DNA of 64,000 nucleotides from Flavihumibacter stibioxidans (GCF_014332695.1 NZ_MBUA01000023.1:248001-312000), one strand, 5' to 3'. Positions 26,658 to 35,258 are shown, counted from the first letter of the stretch. The notes: a model not told the origin generated them from the letters alone. Numbers and translations are program-made.

Positions 26658-27191
26658 GCAATGTGTGCCTGTTCCCCGTACAATAATTGACAAGAAGTAA
26701 ATTTTTGGGTAGGTTTTACCGGGATAAAGGGTTGTTTGTTACAAAAATCAACAACTTTCGTACAGGTATTCAGCACGATTACGGCGGGGTGACGGAACTA
26801 ATTTGGCCTGACCCAGGTTCCACAGGAAGGAACGGTGGACCCGAAATGCAGTATGAAGGACATGAAATTGGGTGAGAATGGTAAAGTTCTGTTGGTTGTC
26901 ATACAAAAGAATTTGGGTGAAAATGCCAGTTGAGGCAAGCGGGTACGGGGAAAATCCCGGTCTTACATCCATTGTTAGAATCGGAATCAGTGCTTATATT
27001 GGCCAGATCAAATAACTAGGTCTGGCATGTGACCAAGGTGGCGAAGCTATGGCAGGTGGGGCGATGAAGATTGCGGAAGGAGGAACCGGGGCACCCCGAT
27101 AAACCATGCGCTATCCAGATAGCGCATATCCACACCATTTCATTGCCGCAACAGTACAATCCGGAAACCGCAATAAAATCAAGATCATTTC
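26658..27191. other. Non-coding stretch before the cassette array
   Basis: 534 bp with no ORF that looks real on either strand; a 62-codon plus-strand ORF at 26687-26875 has no recognisable features. It contains a hairpin at 27106-27127. It may be an old, decayed cassette or the former integron platform; no attI or integrase could be recognised. Confidence 0.5.
27106..27127. repeat. Hairpin upstream of the array
   Basis: ATGCGCTAT-ccag-ATAGCGCAT: perfect 9-bp arms and a 4-nt loop, with no T-run, so not a typical terminator. Confidence 0.7.
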
Positions 27192-27246
27192 CAAGAACTT
27201 GTGTATTTAATTACATTTGGCAAATACGCAAATAATAACGTTATGC
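27192..27246 (+). repeat. Compact attC-like site Z
   Basis: R'' CAAGAAC (27192-27198), stem TTGTGTATTT / AAATACGCAA (one G-T pair), then AACGTTATGC as R'. About 55 bp, close to the minimum size known for attC. Its 5' half resembles the long sites nearby (AACNTGTGTATTT, AATTAC). Confidence 0.6.
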
Positions 27247-27703
27247 GAAATGGCTTCGCTATCATGCTAACAACCTGTCGAACAATATTGGTGCAGCCGA
27301 CTGAAAGTGCAGGGGTCTTTGGATGTAAATTGCAAAACAAATAGCCAGGTGGGCAGCATTCGGTTTAACATTTCTACCGTACCAAACACAGTAACGGGCG
27401 CACGATACCCCCGGATGGAAAGTGCTTAATTGTTGTGTTACACCGCGTGTTGCGTTTGCGGCATTTCCGTGGTTAGGCAAGGTGGGCGATAAGGAAACAG
27501 AGACAACCTATAGGACACAAAAACACCGCACTCCGCTACTACAATACCAAAGCGCGGTGTAAGGTGGGGTGCAAAAGAGCTGGAAACAAATCTTTGGACA
27601 ATAGCTTCTGCAGTTACTCTGGAGGTGCAAAGGATACAACTGGGGTGAATTTCTGATGAATCGTTCAGCATGCTGTTAATGTATAGGCAGGGTCCAGTAA
27701 CCG
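27241..27703 (+). other. Cassette body without a recognisable gene
   Basis: No plus-strand ORF of 60 codons or more. Minus-strand ORFs (27262-27480 and 27438-27743, the latter running into the attC) look like chance. It may be a non-coding cassette, carry a promoter, or hold a decayed gene. Confidence 0.5.
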
Positions 27704-27904
27704 TTCGCATAACACGTGTATTTGTATTACCAGGGCGGGACAATTGAACTTCAGCTGTAGATCATTGATGAGCATTGGCCCAGGCTTGTCACGGTTTCAA
27801 TTGGGCTTTTGGTTATAAATATGGACATTAGTAAATAATAAATCGGCTGAGCCGGGCGGGACGTTAGTAATGGCCCTGGCAATACAAATACGTCAACGTT
27901 AGCG
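27704..27904 (+). repeat. Giant attC-like site A
   Basis: R'' box TTCGCATAAC (27704-27713); outer stem of 19 nt (27718-27736 against 27873-27891, 18 of 19 paired); R' GTTAGCG (27898-27904). The inner about 135 bp include AATTGAAC ... GTTTCAATT and CGGCTGAGCCGGGCGGGACGTTAG blocks shared with sites B and C. Confidence 0.8.
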
Positions 27905-27939
27905 GTCAGCTTAGAGCGAACCCAATAAACAAAAACACT

Positions 27940-28707
27940 TTGAGATATTTAATTCCTATTCTGACTTTCATACTTTTTTCATGTGGACTTTTAATTTTCT
28001 TTGGAACCATAAGATTTGGAATAGGAATTTATACACCTCTTTTGACCATTGCTACGCTGATTGGGTTTTTAACATTGCTTACTAACAAACATAAAGGGTT
28101 AACGATAAATTTCTTTGTTTCATTAGGTTGGCTTCTAAGATATTTTGAGCACGCCAGCTACTTACTACTTTATGACAGACAGAATGTTGGACGATGGCTT
28201 ATTGTTACCATTCCAATAATATTAGCCGCCTTACTCTTTATTCTAACCTTCAAATCAAAACAAAATATTTTAGGCAAACCGTTTAGATGGAGAGTTGTTA
28301 CTTTTTTAATTTTCGCTATTGCCTCAATTGGACTTATTTCATTTGTTAGAAAGCCGCATGTGGGCGAATTTAACTGTTGGTACTACTTTGACAATAAGAG
28401 TGATTATAAAATAACTTTTGCTGTAACACCTGATCACATTTGGGAAGCAACAAGCAATTCAGAAGAATTAAGAAACTTTATTTTAAAGAATGGAATAAGA
28501 GATGAATTTAGAGAAGGGATTTATTGTCCAGAAACCAAAGTCAAAATAGTGACAAGATTTAAAAAGATTGTAGCAATAAGAATAATAGGATTTCATAACA
28601 CAACGACAAATGTTTATGCAAATTTGAAAAGTTCGATTGATATTGATATAAACAAAATAAAAGGTGACATGGATATTTTACAGCCTGACTTTACAGTAGG
28701 TGACTGA
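27940..28707 (+). CDS. Unknown membrane protein (cassette gene)
   Basis: 255 residues from a TTG at 27940; no ATG fits. Four hydrophobic helices in the first 130 residues (about 2-22, 27-43, 83-103, 110-135), then a soluble C-terminal domain with FNCWYYFDNKSDYKITFAVTPDHIWEA. No family recognised. Markedly A+T-rich compared with the paa/obgE region, which fits acquisition. It is the only gene of its cassette and is followed by attC B after 14 nt. Confidence 0.65.
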   Translation: MRYLIPILTFILFSCGLLIFFGTIRFGIGIYTPLLTIATLIGFLTLLTNKHKGLTINFFVSLGWLLRYFEHASYLLLYDRQNVGRWLIVTIPIILAALLFILTFKSKQNILGKPFRWRVVTFLIFAIASIGLISFVRKPHVGEFNCWYYFDNKSDYKITFAVTPDHIWEATSNSEELRNFILKNGIRDEFREGIYCPETKVKIVTRFKKIVAIRIIGFHNTTTNVYANLKSSIDIDINKIKGDMDILQPDFTVGD

Positions 28708-28721
28708 CGAGAAAGAAAGCC

Positions 28722-28924
28722 GAACCGCTAACATGTGTATTTGAATTACCAGGGCGGGACAATTGAACTTCAACAGTAGATCATTGATGAGCATTAGTCC
28801 AGGCTTGTCACGGTTTCAATTAGGCCTTTGGTTATAAATATGGACATTAGTAAATAATTAATCGGCTGAGCCGGGCGGGACGTTAGTAATGGCCCTGGCA
28901 ATACAAATACGTCAACGTTGTGGG
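28722..28924 (+). repeat. Giant attC-like site B
   Basis: R'' GAACCGCTAAC (28722-28732), core almost identical to site A over about 185 bp, 3' end GTCAACGTT with the crossover G at 28917. The bases after GTT (GTGGGC) belong to the next cassette and differ from those after site A, as integron recombination predicts. Confidence 0.82.
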
Positions 28925-28958
28925 CAAGCCCGTCCCCTATAATCAATCTTCACTTTCA

Positions 28959-29627
28959 ATGATTGACGCTTACTTACTATTCAGAAACACCTGGCTTCTA
29001 TTTAGATTCCCTCGTTTGTGGATTAAAAAATGGTTTTGGTGTAAATTATATATAAGGTGGGAGTTTCCTTTTAATTTTTTGACTGTACGAGAGGTTGAAT
29101 TTGAAAGAATTCTAGCTATAAACTTATTAGAGAATTGGTATAAAAATCCAAATAAAAGAATTTTGGACAATGATATATTAGCAATTGTTAACGCGAGAGC
29201 AGTTAGTTTTGATTTAATTAAGCATGGATATATTAGGGAAGAGGTTCTTGAACTAATATTTGAGTCAATCAAAGATTGTGGGAAACATGCGTGGGAAATT
29301 TTAATTGAAGATTTGTCACGAACTTCAAAGCGCTCTAAACTTGGTAAACAAATAATTCGAAAATTTTTGATTCACCGCTATAAAAGAGTTAGGGAAACTG
29401 GACTATTAATTACTGAAGATGGAGGATTCACGACAGAACAAAAAATTGAATATTATGAAATAGGATTAGTTGATAACAGTAAAAGTGTAAGAATACGAAG
29501 TTTAGACATGGTTTGCAGATCTAATAGACGACTACGGCTGTGTATGTTTAATATTCTAAATGAAAGGCTAACTCAGGAAACAGACGCTGAGGTAATTAAT
29601 GCTATTAAATATACTCTAGCGAAATAG
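28959..29627 (+). CDS. Unknown helical protein (cassette gene)
   Basis: 222 residues from the ATG at 28959; a GTG at 28920 lies inside the attC R' box and is less likely. No family recognised. The second half has repeated helix pairs (EEVLELIFESIKDCGKHAWEI, IIRKFLIHRYKRVRETGLLI, KIEYYEIGLVDNSKSVRIRS) reminiscent of HEAT repeats. The N-terminus is rich in Trp, Arg and Phe. A+T-rich. Ends 3 nt before attC C. Confidence 0.65.
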   Translation: MIDAYLLFRNTWLLFRFPRLWIKKWFWCKLYIRWEFPFNFLTVREVEFERILAINLLENWYKNPNKRILDNDILAIVNARAVSFDLIKHGYIREEVLELIFESIKDCGKHAWEILIEDLSRTSKRSKLGKQIIRKFLIHRYKRVRETGLLITEDGGFTTEQKIEYYEIGLVDNSKSVRIRSLDMVCRSNRRLRLCMFNILNERLTQETDAEVINAIKYTLAK

Positions 29628-29831
29628 GCCTGCCCACAACAAAAATATTGGCAAAAGCAGGGCGGGACGACGAAACTTCTACAGCAGATCAATGATGAAA
29701 ATTAGTCCAAGCTTGTCACGGTTTTAATTGAGCTTTTGATTAGAAATATGAACTTTTGTAAATAATATATCGGCTGAGCCGGGCTGGACGTTAGTAATGG
29801 CCCTGCCTTCGCCAATACTTGAACGTTAGCT
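29628..29831 (+). repeat. Giant attC-like site C
   Basis: R'' TGCCCACAAC (29631-29640) matches the start of cassette 28918. The outer stem differs from A and B on both arms but still pairs (AATATTGGC ... GCAGGGC against GCCCTGC ... GCCAATACT), which is compensatory change. The centre (GTCACGGTTTTAATTGAGCTTTTGATTA, split by mutations; CGGCTGAGCCGGG) is conserved. Ends GAACGTTAGCT. Confidence 0.8.
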
Positions 29832-29877
29832 GATTCTCCGAATCCGAAATGAACATTCAAACACCCCAATAATACCC

Positions 29878-30330
29878 ATGCATATGATAAAATTTATTTT
29901 GATAGCGGTAGTAATCAGTATATCGCAAGTTGTTTCGGCGCAAAAGGGGGCCAGTGTGCCCAAAGTGCGTGAGTTGATGGAGTTAAGTGGTTCGGGCAAA
30001 TTGGGGGTACAGGTAATGAACCAGATGGTTAGTTCGTTCAAGAATCAATTGACTGAAGTCCCGGCCAGCTTTTGGGATGAGTTTATGAAGGAAGTAACAG
30101 GTGAGGAGTTGGTGGAATTGGTGGTACCCATATATGCGAAGCATTTTACAGATGCGGAAATAGACGAATTGATAAAATTTTACAAGACACCGGTAGGAAG
30201 GAAATTGATTGAAAAGTTACCGTTCATTACACAGGAATCTTATGCGGTAGGGGAAGCCTGGGGACAGAAGCTTGGGGAGAAAGTTATTGGGCGATTAAAG
30301 GAGAAAGGTTATCTGAAAGACGATCAGTAA
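29878..30330 (+). CDS. DUF2059 exported protein
   Basis: 150 residues (ATG at 29878; 29884 also possible). Signal peptide ending VVSAQ, then the DUF2059 pattern: LMELSGSGKLGVQVMNQMVSSF ... LVELVVPIYAKHFTDAEIDELIKFYKTPVGRKLIEKLP. Small periplasmic or secreted helical protein of unknown role. It follows attC C, so it would be the gene of the next cassette, but no matching R'' box (AGCTAAC) was found after it; CAGCTAGTC at 30341 may be a decayed remnant. Confidence 0.85.
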   Translation: MHMIKFILIAVVISISQVVSAQKGASVPKVRELMELSGSGKLGVQVMNQMVSSFKNQLTEVPASFWDEFMKEVTGEELVELVVPIYAKHFTDAEIDELIKFYKTPVGRKLIEKLPFITQESYAVGEAWGQKLGEKVIGRLKEKGYLKDDQ

Positions 30331-30508
30331 GGGTGTGGTACAGCTAGTCCACTTCCACCCGCCATTTTCGCCCCCAAACATTGACGCATATGTGCTATCC
30401 CAATTGCGTATTCATTTCCCCGCAAAATCAATTCTATCCGCCCCACGAAATATTCTTTTATTCACAAAAACATTAGTTTCCGGCTATTCTATTGCGACAG
30501 TCCCTACT

Positions 30509-30895
30509 ATGACAGACACAAGAAAACATCAAAAACCAACTTTCCTCATTGCGACAGTTTGGCTCATAAACGGACTTGTTTGTAAAGTGCTAAACGTTGT
30601 ACCACGACACCAAGAAATTGTTGCAAGTATTTTGGGACACGACCATTCACGACTGTTGACAATTCTTATTGGAATTTCGGAGATGTTGATGGCGGCATGG
30701 ATTTTAAGCGGCATCTGGACACGTATTAACGCTATAAGTCAAATTCTTGTTATTGCGACAATGAACACTTTGGAGTATTATCTTGTGCCTGACTTGTTGT
30801 TATGGGGAAAATTGAATTCACTTTGGGCTTTCTTGTTCATACTTTTAATTTATTACAACGAGTTTCACCTCAACAAAAAATTACAACCAGCCTAA
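30509..30895 (+). CDS. DoxX-like membrane protein
   Basis: 128 residues from the ATG at 30509 (MTDTRKHQKPTFLIATVWLINGLVCKVLN); the longer frame upstream is not protein-like. Four membrane helices with ILGHDHSRLLTILIGISEMLMAAWILSGIW, typical of the DoxX-like (pfam13781) group. First of four tightly packed genes. Confidence 0.8.
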   Translation: MTDTRKHQKPTFLIATVWLINGLVCKVLNVVPRHQEIVASILGHDHSRLLTILIGISEMLMAAWILSGIWTRINAISQILVIATMNTLEYYLVPDLLLWGKLNSLWAFLFILLIYYNEFHLNKKLQPA

Positions 30896-31636
30896 ATGCT
30901 TTCCTACCTTAAAAACCATCCATTTGCTGTTGAGGCTTATTTTGAAAGTTCACTTGTATTGACTTTTGCAGTTCCAAAAGAAGAAATTCAACATCTCATT
31001 CCCGACTGCTTGACATTAGACACATTTAACGAAAAATGGGCTTTTATTGCTGTGGCGATGGTTCAAACAAAAAGCTTACGACCAAAAGGTTTTCCAAAAT
31101 TCATGGGCAATGATTTTTTTCTAATCGGTTATCGTGTTTTTGTTCGTTTCAGGAACAATGCAGGAAAATGTTTTAGAGGGCTATATATTCTCAAATCAGA
31201 AACTGACAAGAAGAAAATGGAATTTTTAGGCAACATTTTTACCCATTACAGCTACACGACAACTGACATTCAACAAGCAAAGTCAAACGGAACAACCGAA
31301 ATCAATTCTGCCAAATCGGCTTTTAACATCAAGATTGAAAACACAAACAGCGTAAATATTTCTTTGCCTGATGGTTCGCCTTTCAATGATTGGAAAGAAG
31401 CCAGAAGGTTTGCAGGTCCTTTACCCTTCACTTTCACTTACAATCAATCGGACAATACAGTCTTAATTATTGAAGGAGTGAGAGAAAACTGGAAGCCAAT
31501 TCCTGTAAAGGTTGTGGACTATCGCATTTCATTTATCGACCAACTGAATTTGAAAGAACCGAAACTTGCAAATGCTTTCATAATAAAAAATATTCCGTAC
31601 TACTGGAAAAAAGGCAGATTTGAAAAATGGAAGTAG
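30896..31636 (+). CDS. DUF2071 family protein
   Basis: 246 residues. The ATG follows the DoxX stop directly (TAAATG). DUF2071 pattern: FAVPKEEIQHLIPDCLTLDTFNEKWAFIAVAMVQTKSLRPKGFP, and a C-terminal block IEGVRENWKPIPVKVVDYRISFIDQ. Function unknown; related folds resemble acetoacetate decarboxylase-like sheets. Overlaps the next gene by 10 bp. Confidence 0.82.
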   Translation: MLSYLKNHPFAVEAYFESSLVLTFAVPKEEIQHLIPDCLTLDTFNEKWAFIAVAMVQTKSLRPKGFPKFMGNDFFLIGYRVFVRFRNNAGKCFRGLYILKSETDKKKMEFLGNIFTHYSYTTTDIQQAKSNGTTEINSAKSAFNIKIENTNSVNISLPDGSPFNDWKEARRFAGPLPFTFTYNQSDNTVLIIEGVRENWKPIPVKVVDYRISFIDQLNLKEPKLANAFIIKNIPYYWKKGRFEKWK

Positions 31637-32385
31637 TAAGAAAACCATTTCAGGGAGTAGGAAACATTATTCGTTTCAATTGGCATTACTATGTTTTGTC
31701 AGCCATTGCAATAATTGCTTTGCTCTTAACAAGGGACTACCTACCTGCGGCACTTCGTGCCGCAGTCATAGTTTGCATTTTGCTTATCATCCTTGCAAAC
31801 TTGGTTTCGCTTTTGGTTTCATATTTCATTTACGACCTTTCTTCACTTTACAAGTTCAACTGGCTTGACAATGTGCGAATTGGAAGTAAAATTATAAACA
31901 TTAATGCTGGTTTTGACGAAACAAGCACCTTGCTTAAAACCAAGTATGCAGATGCCGAGTTGACAGTTTTAGATTTTTACAACCCTACAAAACACACCGA
32001 AGTTTCAATCAAAAGAGCAAGAAAAGCATATTCGCCTTTCCCAAACACGCTTAGGACGAGCACAACTCATTTGCCTTTGCAAGACAAGTCAGCCGACAAT
32101 GTTTTTACAATTTTTTCGGCTCATGAAATTCGCAATAATGAAGAAAGAGTTGCTTTCTTTAAGGAATTAAATCGGGTACTTGCACCAGAAGGCCAAGTGA
32201 TAGTAACCGAACATCTTCTTGACACCGCAAACTTTATAGCCTACAACATTGGATTTTTGCATTTCCATTCCAAATGGACTTGGTTACAAACTTTTAACAA
32301 AGCAGGATTTAAAGTTTTCAACGAAATAAAAATTACACCATTCATTTCTACTTTTATCCTTACTAAAAATGGTACTGCATCTTAA
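31627..32385 (+). CDS. Membrane-anchored class I methyltransferase
   Basis: 252 residues. Two N-terminal membrane helices (about 23-40 and 45-72), then a Rossmann-like domain: IININAGFDETSTLL in place of the usual GxGxG, LTVLDFYNP, TTHLPLQDKSADNVFTIFSAHEIRNNEERVAFFKELNRVLAPEGQVIVTEH. The glycine loop is weak, so activity is not certain. Substrate unknown. Confidence 0.72.
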   Translation: MEVVRKPFQGVGNIIRFNWHYYVLSAIAIIALLLTRDYLPAALRAAVIVCILLIILANLVSLLVSYFIYDLSSLYKFNWLDNVRIGSKIININAGFDETSTLLKTKYADAELTVLDFYNPTKHTEVSIKRARKAYSPFPNTLRTSTTHLPLQDKSADNVFTIFSAHEIRNNEERVAFFKELNRVLAPEGQVIVTEHLLDTANFIAYNIGFLHFHSKWTWLQTFNKAGFKVFNEIKITPFISTFILTKNGTAS

Positions 32386-32770
32386 AATAGTTGGTCTGTT
32401 ACTCATGCTATTGGCTTTACTTCATGTGATATTTCCACGATATTTCAAATGGAAAGTTGAACTTGGCGCCATAAGTCACATTAACAGGCAGATGATGTAT
32501 GTACATACATTTTTTATCGCTTTTGGTGTATTTCTTATGGGACTACTTTGCTTGACATCAACTAATGAACTATTGACAACAATTCTCGGCAGACGGATTT
32601 CACTTGGACTTGCCATTTTCTGGTTGACACGTTTAATTATCCAGTTCTTTGGCTATTCATCGCTTCATTGGCGAGGAAAACAATTTGAAACAGCTGTTCA
32701 CATTCTGTTTGCTGCATTGTGGACATATCTTAGCGGTGCATTCTTGCTGATATATATTTATAACGTGTGA
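32369..32770 (+). CDS. Small membrane protein
   Basis: 133 residues, four hydrophobic helices (about 5-22, 44-64, 72-92, 110-131). Overlaps the methyltransferase by 17 bp, so co-expressed. No family recognised; the layout resembles DoxX-size membrane proteins. Last gene of the A+T-rich operon. Confidence 0.68.
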   Translation: MVLHLKIVGLLLMLLALLHVIFPRYFKWKVELGAISHINRQMMYVHTFFIAFGVFLMGLLCLTSTNELLTTILGRRISLGLAIFWLTRLIIQFFGYSSLHWRGKQFETAVHILFAALWTYLSGAFLLIYIYNV

Positions 32771-33066
32771 CGAAAGAAGAACAGTCGATAAAATGTTTTT
32801 GCTGCAATAGGTGCTGAAGAATAAACTTTCAACTAATTATCTTTAATCAACAGCAGGAAAAAAGTGAAGCTGCAGTTTTCCAAATTCACCTGCTGACAGC
32901 AACACCTTTGCCGTTGTACGTCACCCTATCTCGACACATCCAAATAATATCAATGACAATAAATGAAAAGAATCTTATTCCCACACATAGAAAAATGGTT
33001 ACTCTTATTGATACCATTAGAAGCCATTGGCTTTTATTCCAGCTATTGGAGTAAGTTATTGTAATC

Positions 33067-33139
33067 GGCAAATAAGAATACAGAGTTTTTGGCAAATAAG
33101 GATACAGAGTTTTTGGCAACAAGGAATGCAGAACTTTTT
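33067..33139 (+). repeat. Three degenerate 24-bp tandem repeats
   Basis: GGCAAATAAGAATACAGAG + TTTTT, GGCAAATAAGGATACAGAG + TTTTT, then GGCAACAAGGAATGCAGAA + CTTTTT. There are no spacers between units, so this is not a CRISPR. Confidence 0.85.
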
Positions 33140-33170
33140 CTTTCCCCGGCCGCGGCCGGGGAAAGAAAAA
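33135..33170. repeat. Perfect 36-bp palindrome
   Basis: TTTTTCTTTCCCCGGCCG followed directly by its exact reverse complement (18-bp arms, no spacer). The G+C core with T-rich and A-rich flanks could act as a bidirectional terminator or mark an element end. Confidence 0.9.
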
Positions 33171-33225
33171 ATGAGATTTGCCGGAAAACACATCCGGATT
33201 TATGAACTCATATGCGAAAAAACTC

Positions 33226-34755
33226 ATGACTTATCATAAAGTACATCAACTGCGTCGGGAGGGACTGTCCATTGTCAGGATTAGTAAGACAAGGGACTTG
33301 ACTGGCGGACGGTCAAAAAGTATCTCTCCCTGACCGAACTGGAATATGAGCAGTTCCTACAGCAGCAGGGAGAGCGTAAAAAGGAACTGGTTACCTACGA
33401 AAACTTTGTAAAGGCACGTTTAAGCAAATATCCGGGGACTTCGGCTGCACAAATGCACGACTGGCTTAAAGAACATTATGCTGATTTTCCGTTGGTTGAC
33501 AGCAAGACGGTATTCAATTTTGTCTGCTGGGTGCGGCAGAAATGCCACCTTCAGAAGACCACTTCCCAGCGGGAATATGCCATGGTTCCGGAATGTGCCT
33601 ATGGCGCCCAGGCACAGGTAGATTTTGGCGAATATATCCTCCGCAACAGCCAGGGCAGGTCGGTTAAATTGTATTTTTTTATCCTGACCCTCTCCCGGTC
33701 GCGCTATAAATATGCGTTTTTCACTACTTCCAAGTTTACTACTGAACTCTCCGTACAAGCCCACCAGCAGGCCTTTGCTTATCTTGAAGGTGTGCCTGAA
33801 ACGGTGGTCTATGACCAGGACCGGCTGTTTTTGGTGAATGAAAACTACGGGGACCTGATCCTTACGGAGAAGTTCCGTAATTACACCCGGGCTGCTGGTT
33901 TTGCGCTGCATTTTTGCCGAAAATCGGATCCTGAAAGCAAAGGCAAGATTGAAAGCTCGGTAAGATACATCAAGCAAAACTTCCTCTATAACCGACCCTT
34001 TGATGATATTGACATGCTGAACCAGGAAGCACTGGCCTGGTTGTCCAGAACATGCCAATTATCTGCCGCATGCTGTTACGCGCAAGTCCCCGGCCGCGGA
34101 GTGGGCGATAGAGAAGGCTTATTTGCGGCCTGTCGTACCCGTTATAGTTGCACCTTCCGGTAACAACTGGTACACCGTGAGAAAGGATAACAGTATCTCC
34201 TACAAAGGGAACTTCTATTCCCTTCTCCTGGGAACCTATGCAGGCAAAGGGTCCCGGGTACGCGTGGTGGCTGAGCAGGGTCAATTACTAATCATGAACG
34301 AACAGGGTGTGGTGCTGTGCCGCCACCAGCTATCGGCTAGTAGAGGCCATAAAATCATCAACAATTATCACAAAAGGGATAAAGGAATCGGAGTCAGGGA
34401 GCTGATTCTGCAAGTCTGCAGCAGCCTGGAACAACCAGAACTGGGTAATACTTTTATTGAAGCGATCAGACAAGTCAAGCCCCGTTACCTCCGGGACCAG
34501 GTTGTGCTGTTCAGGGAGACCATGGAAGAATATCCCCGGCAGATCATTACCGAGGCACTTCAGTACTGTACTGCCCATGGACTTAGCAGTGCCGTTGACC
34601 TCAGGAGTGTGGCCGCGCATCTTCACCAACAACAAGCCGAGGCTGCCGAAACCGCCAGAATCATCCACATGAACCCCTTTAACGGCAAAATGCCTGGCGA
34701 AGCCTTTATACAGCCCGCTACCAGTTCAATTGCCGATTACCACGATATGTTTTAA
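33226..34755 (+). pseudogene. istA: IS21 transposase IstA, two frameshifts
   Basis: The frame opens MTYHKVHQLRREGLSIVRISK, then shifts at about 33295-33307 into RTVKKYLSLTELEYEQF. The rve/DDE core follows (QAQVDFGEYILRN; YDQDRLFLVNENYGD; ESKGKIESSVRYIKQNFL). An extra T at about 34053 breaks the frame again; the rest (HAVTRKSPAAEWAIEKAYLRPVVP...) continues in another frame to the stop at 34755. It is clearly non-functional as one protein. Confidence 0.9.
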
Positions 34756-34778
34756 TGCAGAATCAATAATACAGAAAC

Positions 34779-35226
34779 ATGGAAACAAGACAACAAATCC
34801 GGCAATATTGCCAGCAGTTCCGGATGAATGGCATCCACTCGGAACTGGACGATCTGATCAGGGATGCTGAAAACGCCAACACCGGCTATCTGGAATTTAC
34901 AGCACGGCTCCTGCTGGCGGAAACCGCCTATCGGGAACAAAACGACCTGGCCAACCGATTGCGGGCAGCCAAACTGCCACCCACCAGCGACCTGTCATTG
35001 TATGACCACAGCGTGGACAATGGTCTTACCAAATCGCGCATGAACCAGCTCAAAGAGCTTAACAGGCAGGATCAGGTCTAAAATATCATCCTGATGGGGC
35101 CATCCGGAACGGGCAAAACCTACCTGGCTGCAGGACTCTGTTCACAAGCTGTCAAACAAAGGCTACAAAGCCTACAAATCCAATGAGGCATACAAAAAAA
35201 TCCAAATTTTAATATTTTCACATTGA
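34779..35226 (+). pseudogene. istB: IS21 helper ATPase IstB, broken and truncated
   Basis: Starts METRQQIRQYCQQFRMNGIHSELDDLI as in IstB. A TAA at 35079-35081 interrupts the frame just before [20 protein letters not shown] (Walker A). A further shift near 35150 leads to [13 protein letters not shown], and the gene then ends about 100 residues short of full length. Confidence 0.88.
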
Positions 35227-35258
35227 CAACAACAAAATATATTAGTTCCAAAAGCCCC

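Larger units (their letters stand above)
27192..29831 (+). mobile_element. Integron-like gene-cassette array (no integrase in window)
   Basis: Four attC-like sites in one orientation (27192-27246, 27704-27904, 28722-28924, 29628-29831) separate three cassettes. Each cassette begins with TT after a G (GTT) and its first bases are complementary to the AAC-ending box at the start of its own 3' attC. Cassette 27241: TTCGCATAAC pairs with GTTATGCGAA. Cassette 27899: ACCGCTAAC pairs with GTTAGCGGT. Cassette 28918: TGCCCACAAC pairs with GTTGTGGGCA. This pairing is the hallmark of integron cassettes. The two coding cassettes carry one plus-strand ORF each, followed directly by attC. No tyrosine recombinase is present, so this fits a CALIN (attC cluster lacking an integrase). 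Confidence 0.8.
32771..33225. other. Intergenic stretch before the IS21 remnant
   Basis: 455 bp without a credible gene. It contains three degenerate 24-bp direct repeats (33067-33139) and a perfect 36-bp palindrome (33135-33170), described separately. Confidence 0.6.
33226..35226 (+). mobile_element. IS21-family insertion sequence, decayed
   Basis: istA-like and istB-like genes in the normal IS21 order, both broken. No clear TG...CA terminal repeats were identified. It lies between the A+T-rich operon and the truncated attC D and may have caused loss of the rest of the cassette array. Confidence 0.85.

Noticed and set aside
26687-26875. 62-codon plus-strand ORF before the array
   Set aside because: No recognisable domain or promoter; probably chance.
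27363-27478. Possible extra attC (GTTTAAC ... GTTAGGC) inside the first cassette
   Set aside because: The boxes fit the loose consensus, but the sequence between them does not form a convincing stem and no cassette boundary matches.
27438-27743. 101-codon minus-strand ORF in the first cassette
   Set aside because: It overlaps the attC site, is opposite to the other cassette genes and shows no protein-like features.
33067-33139. Possible short CRISPR array
   Set aside because: The repeat units are directly adjacent with no spacers, and no cas genes are nearby.
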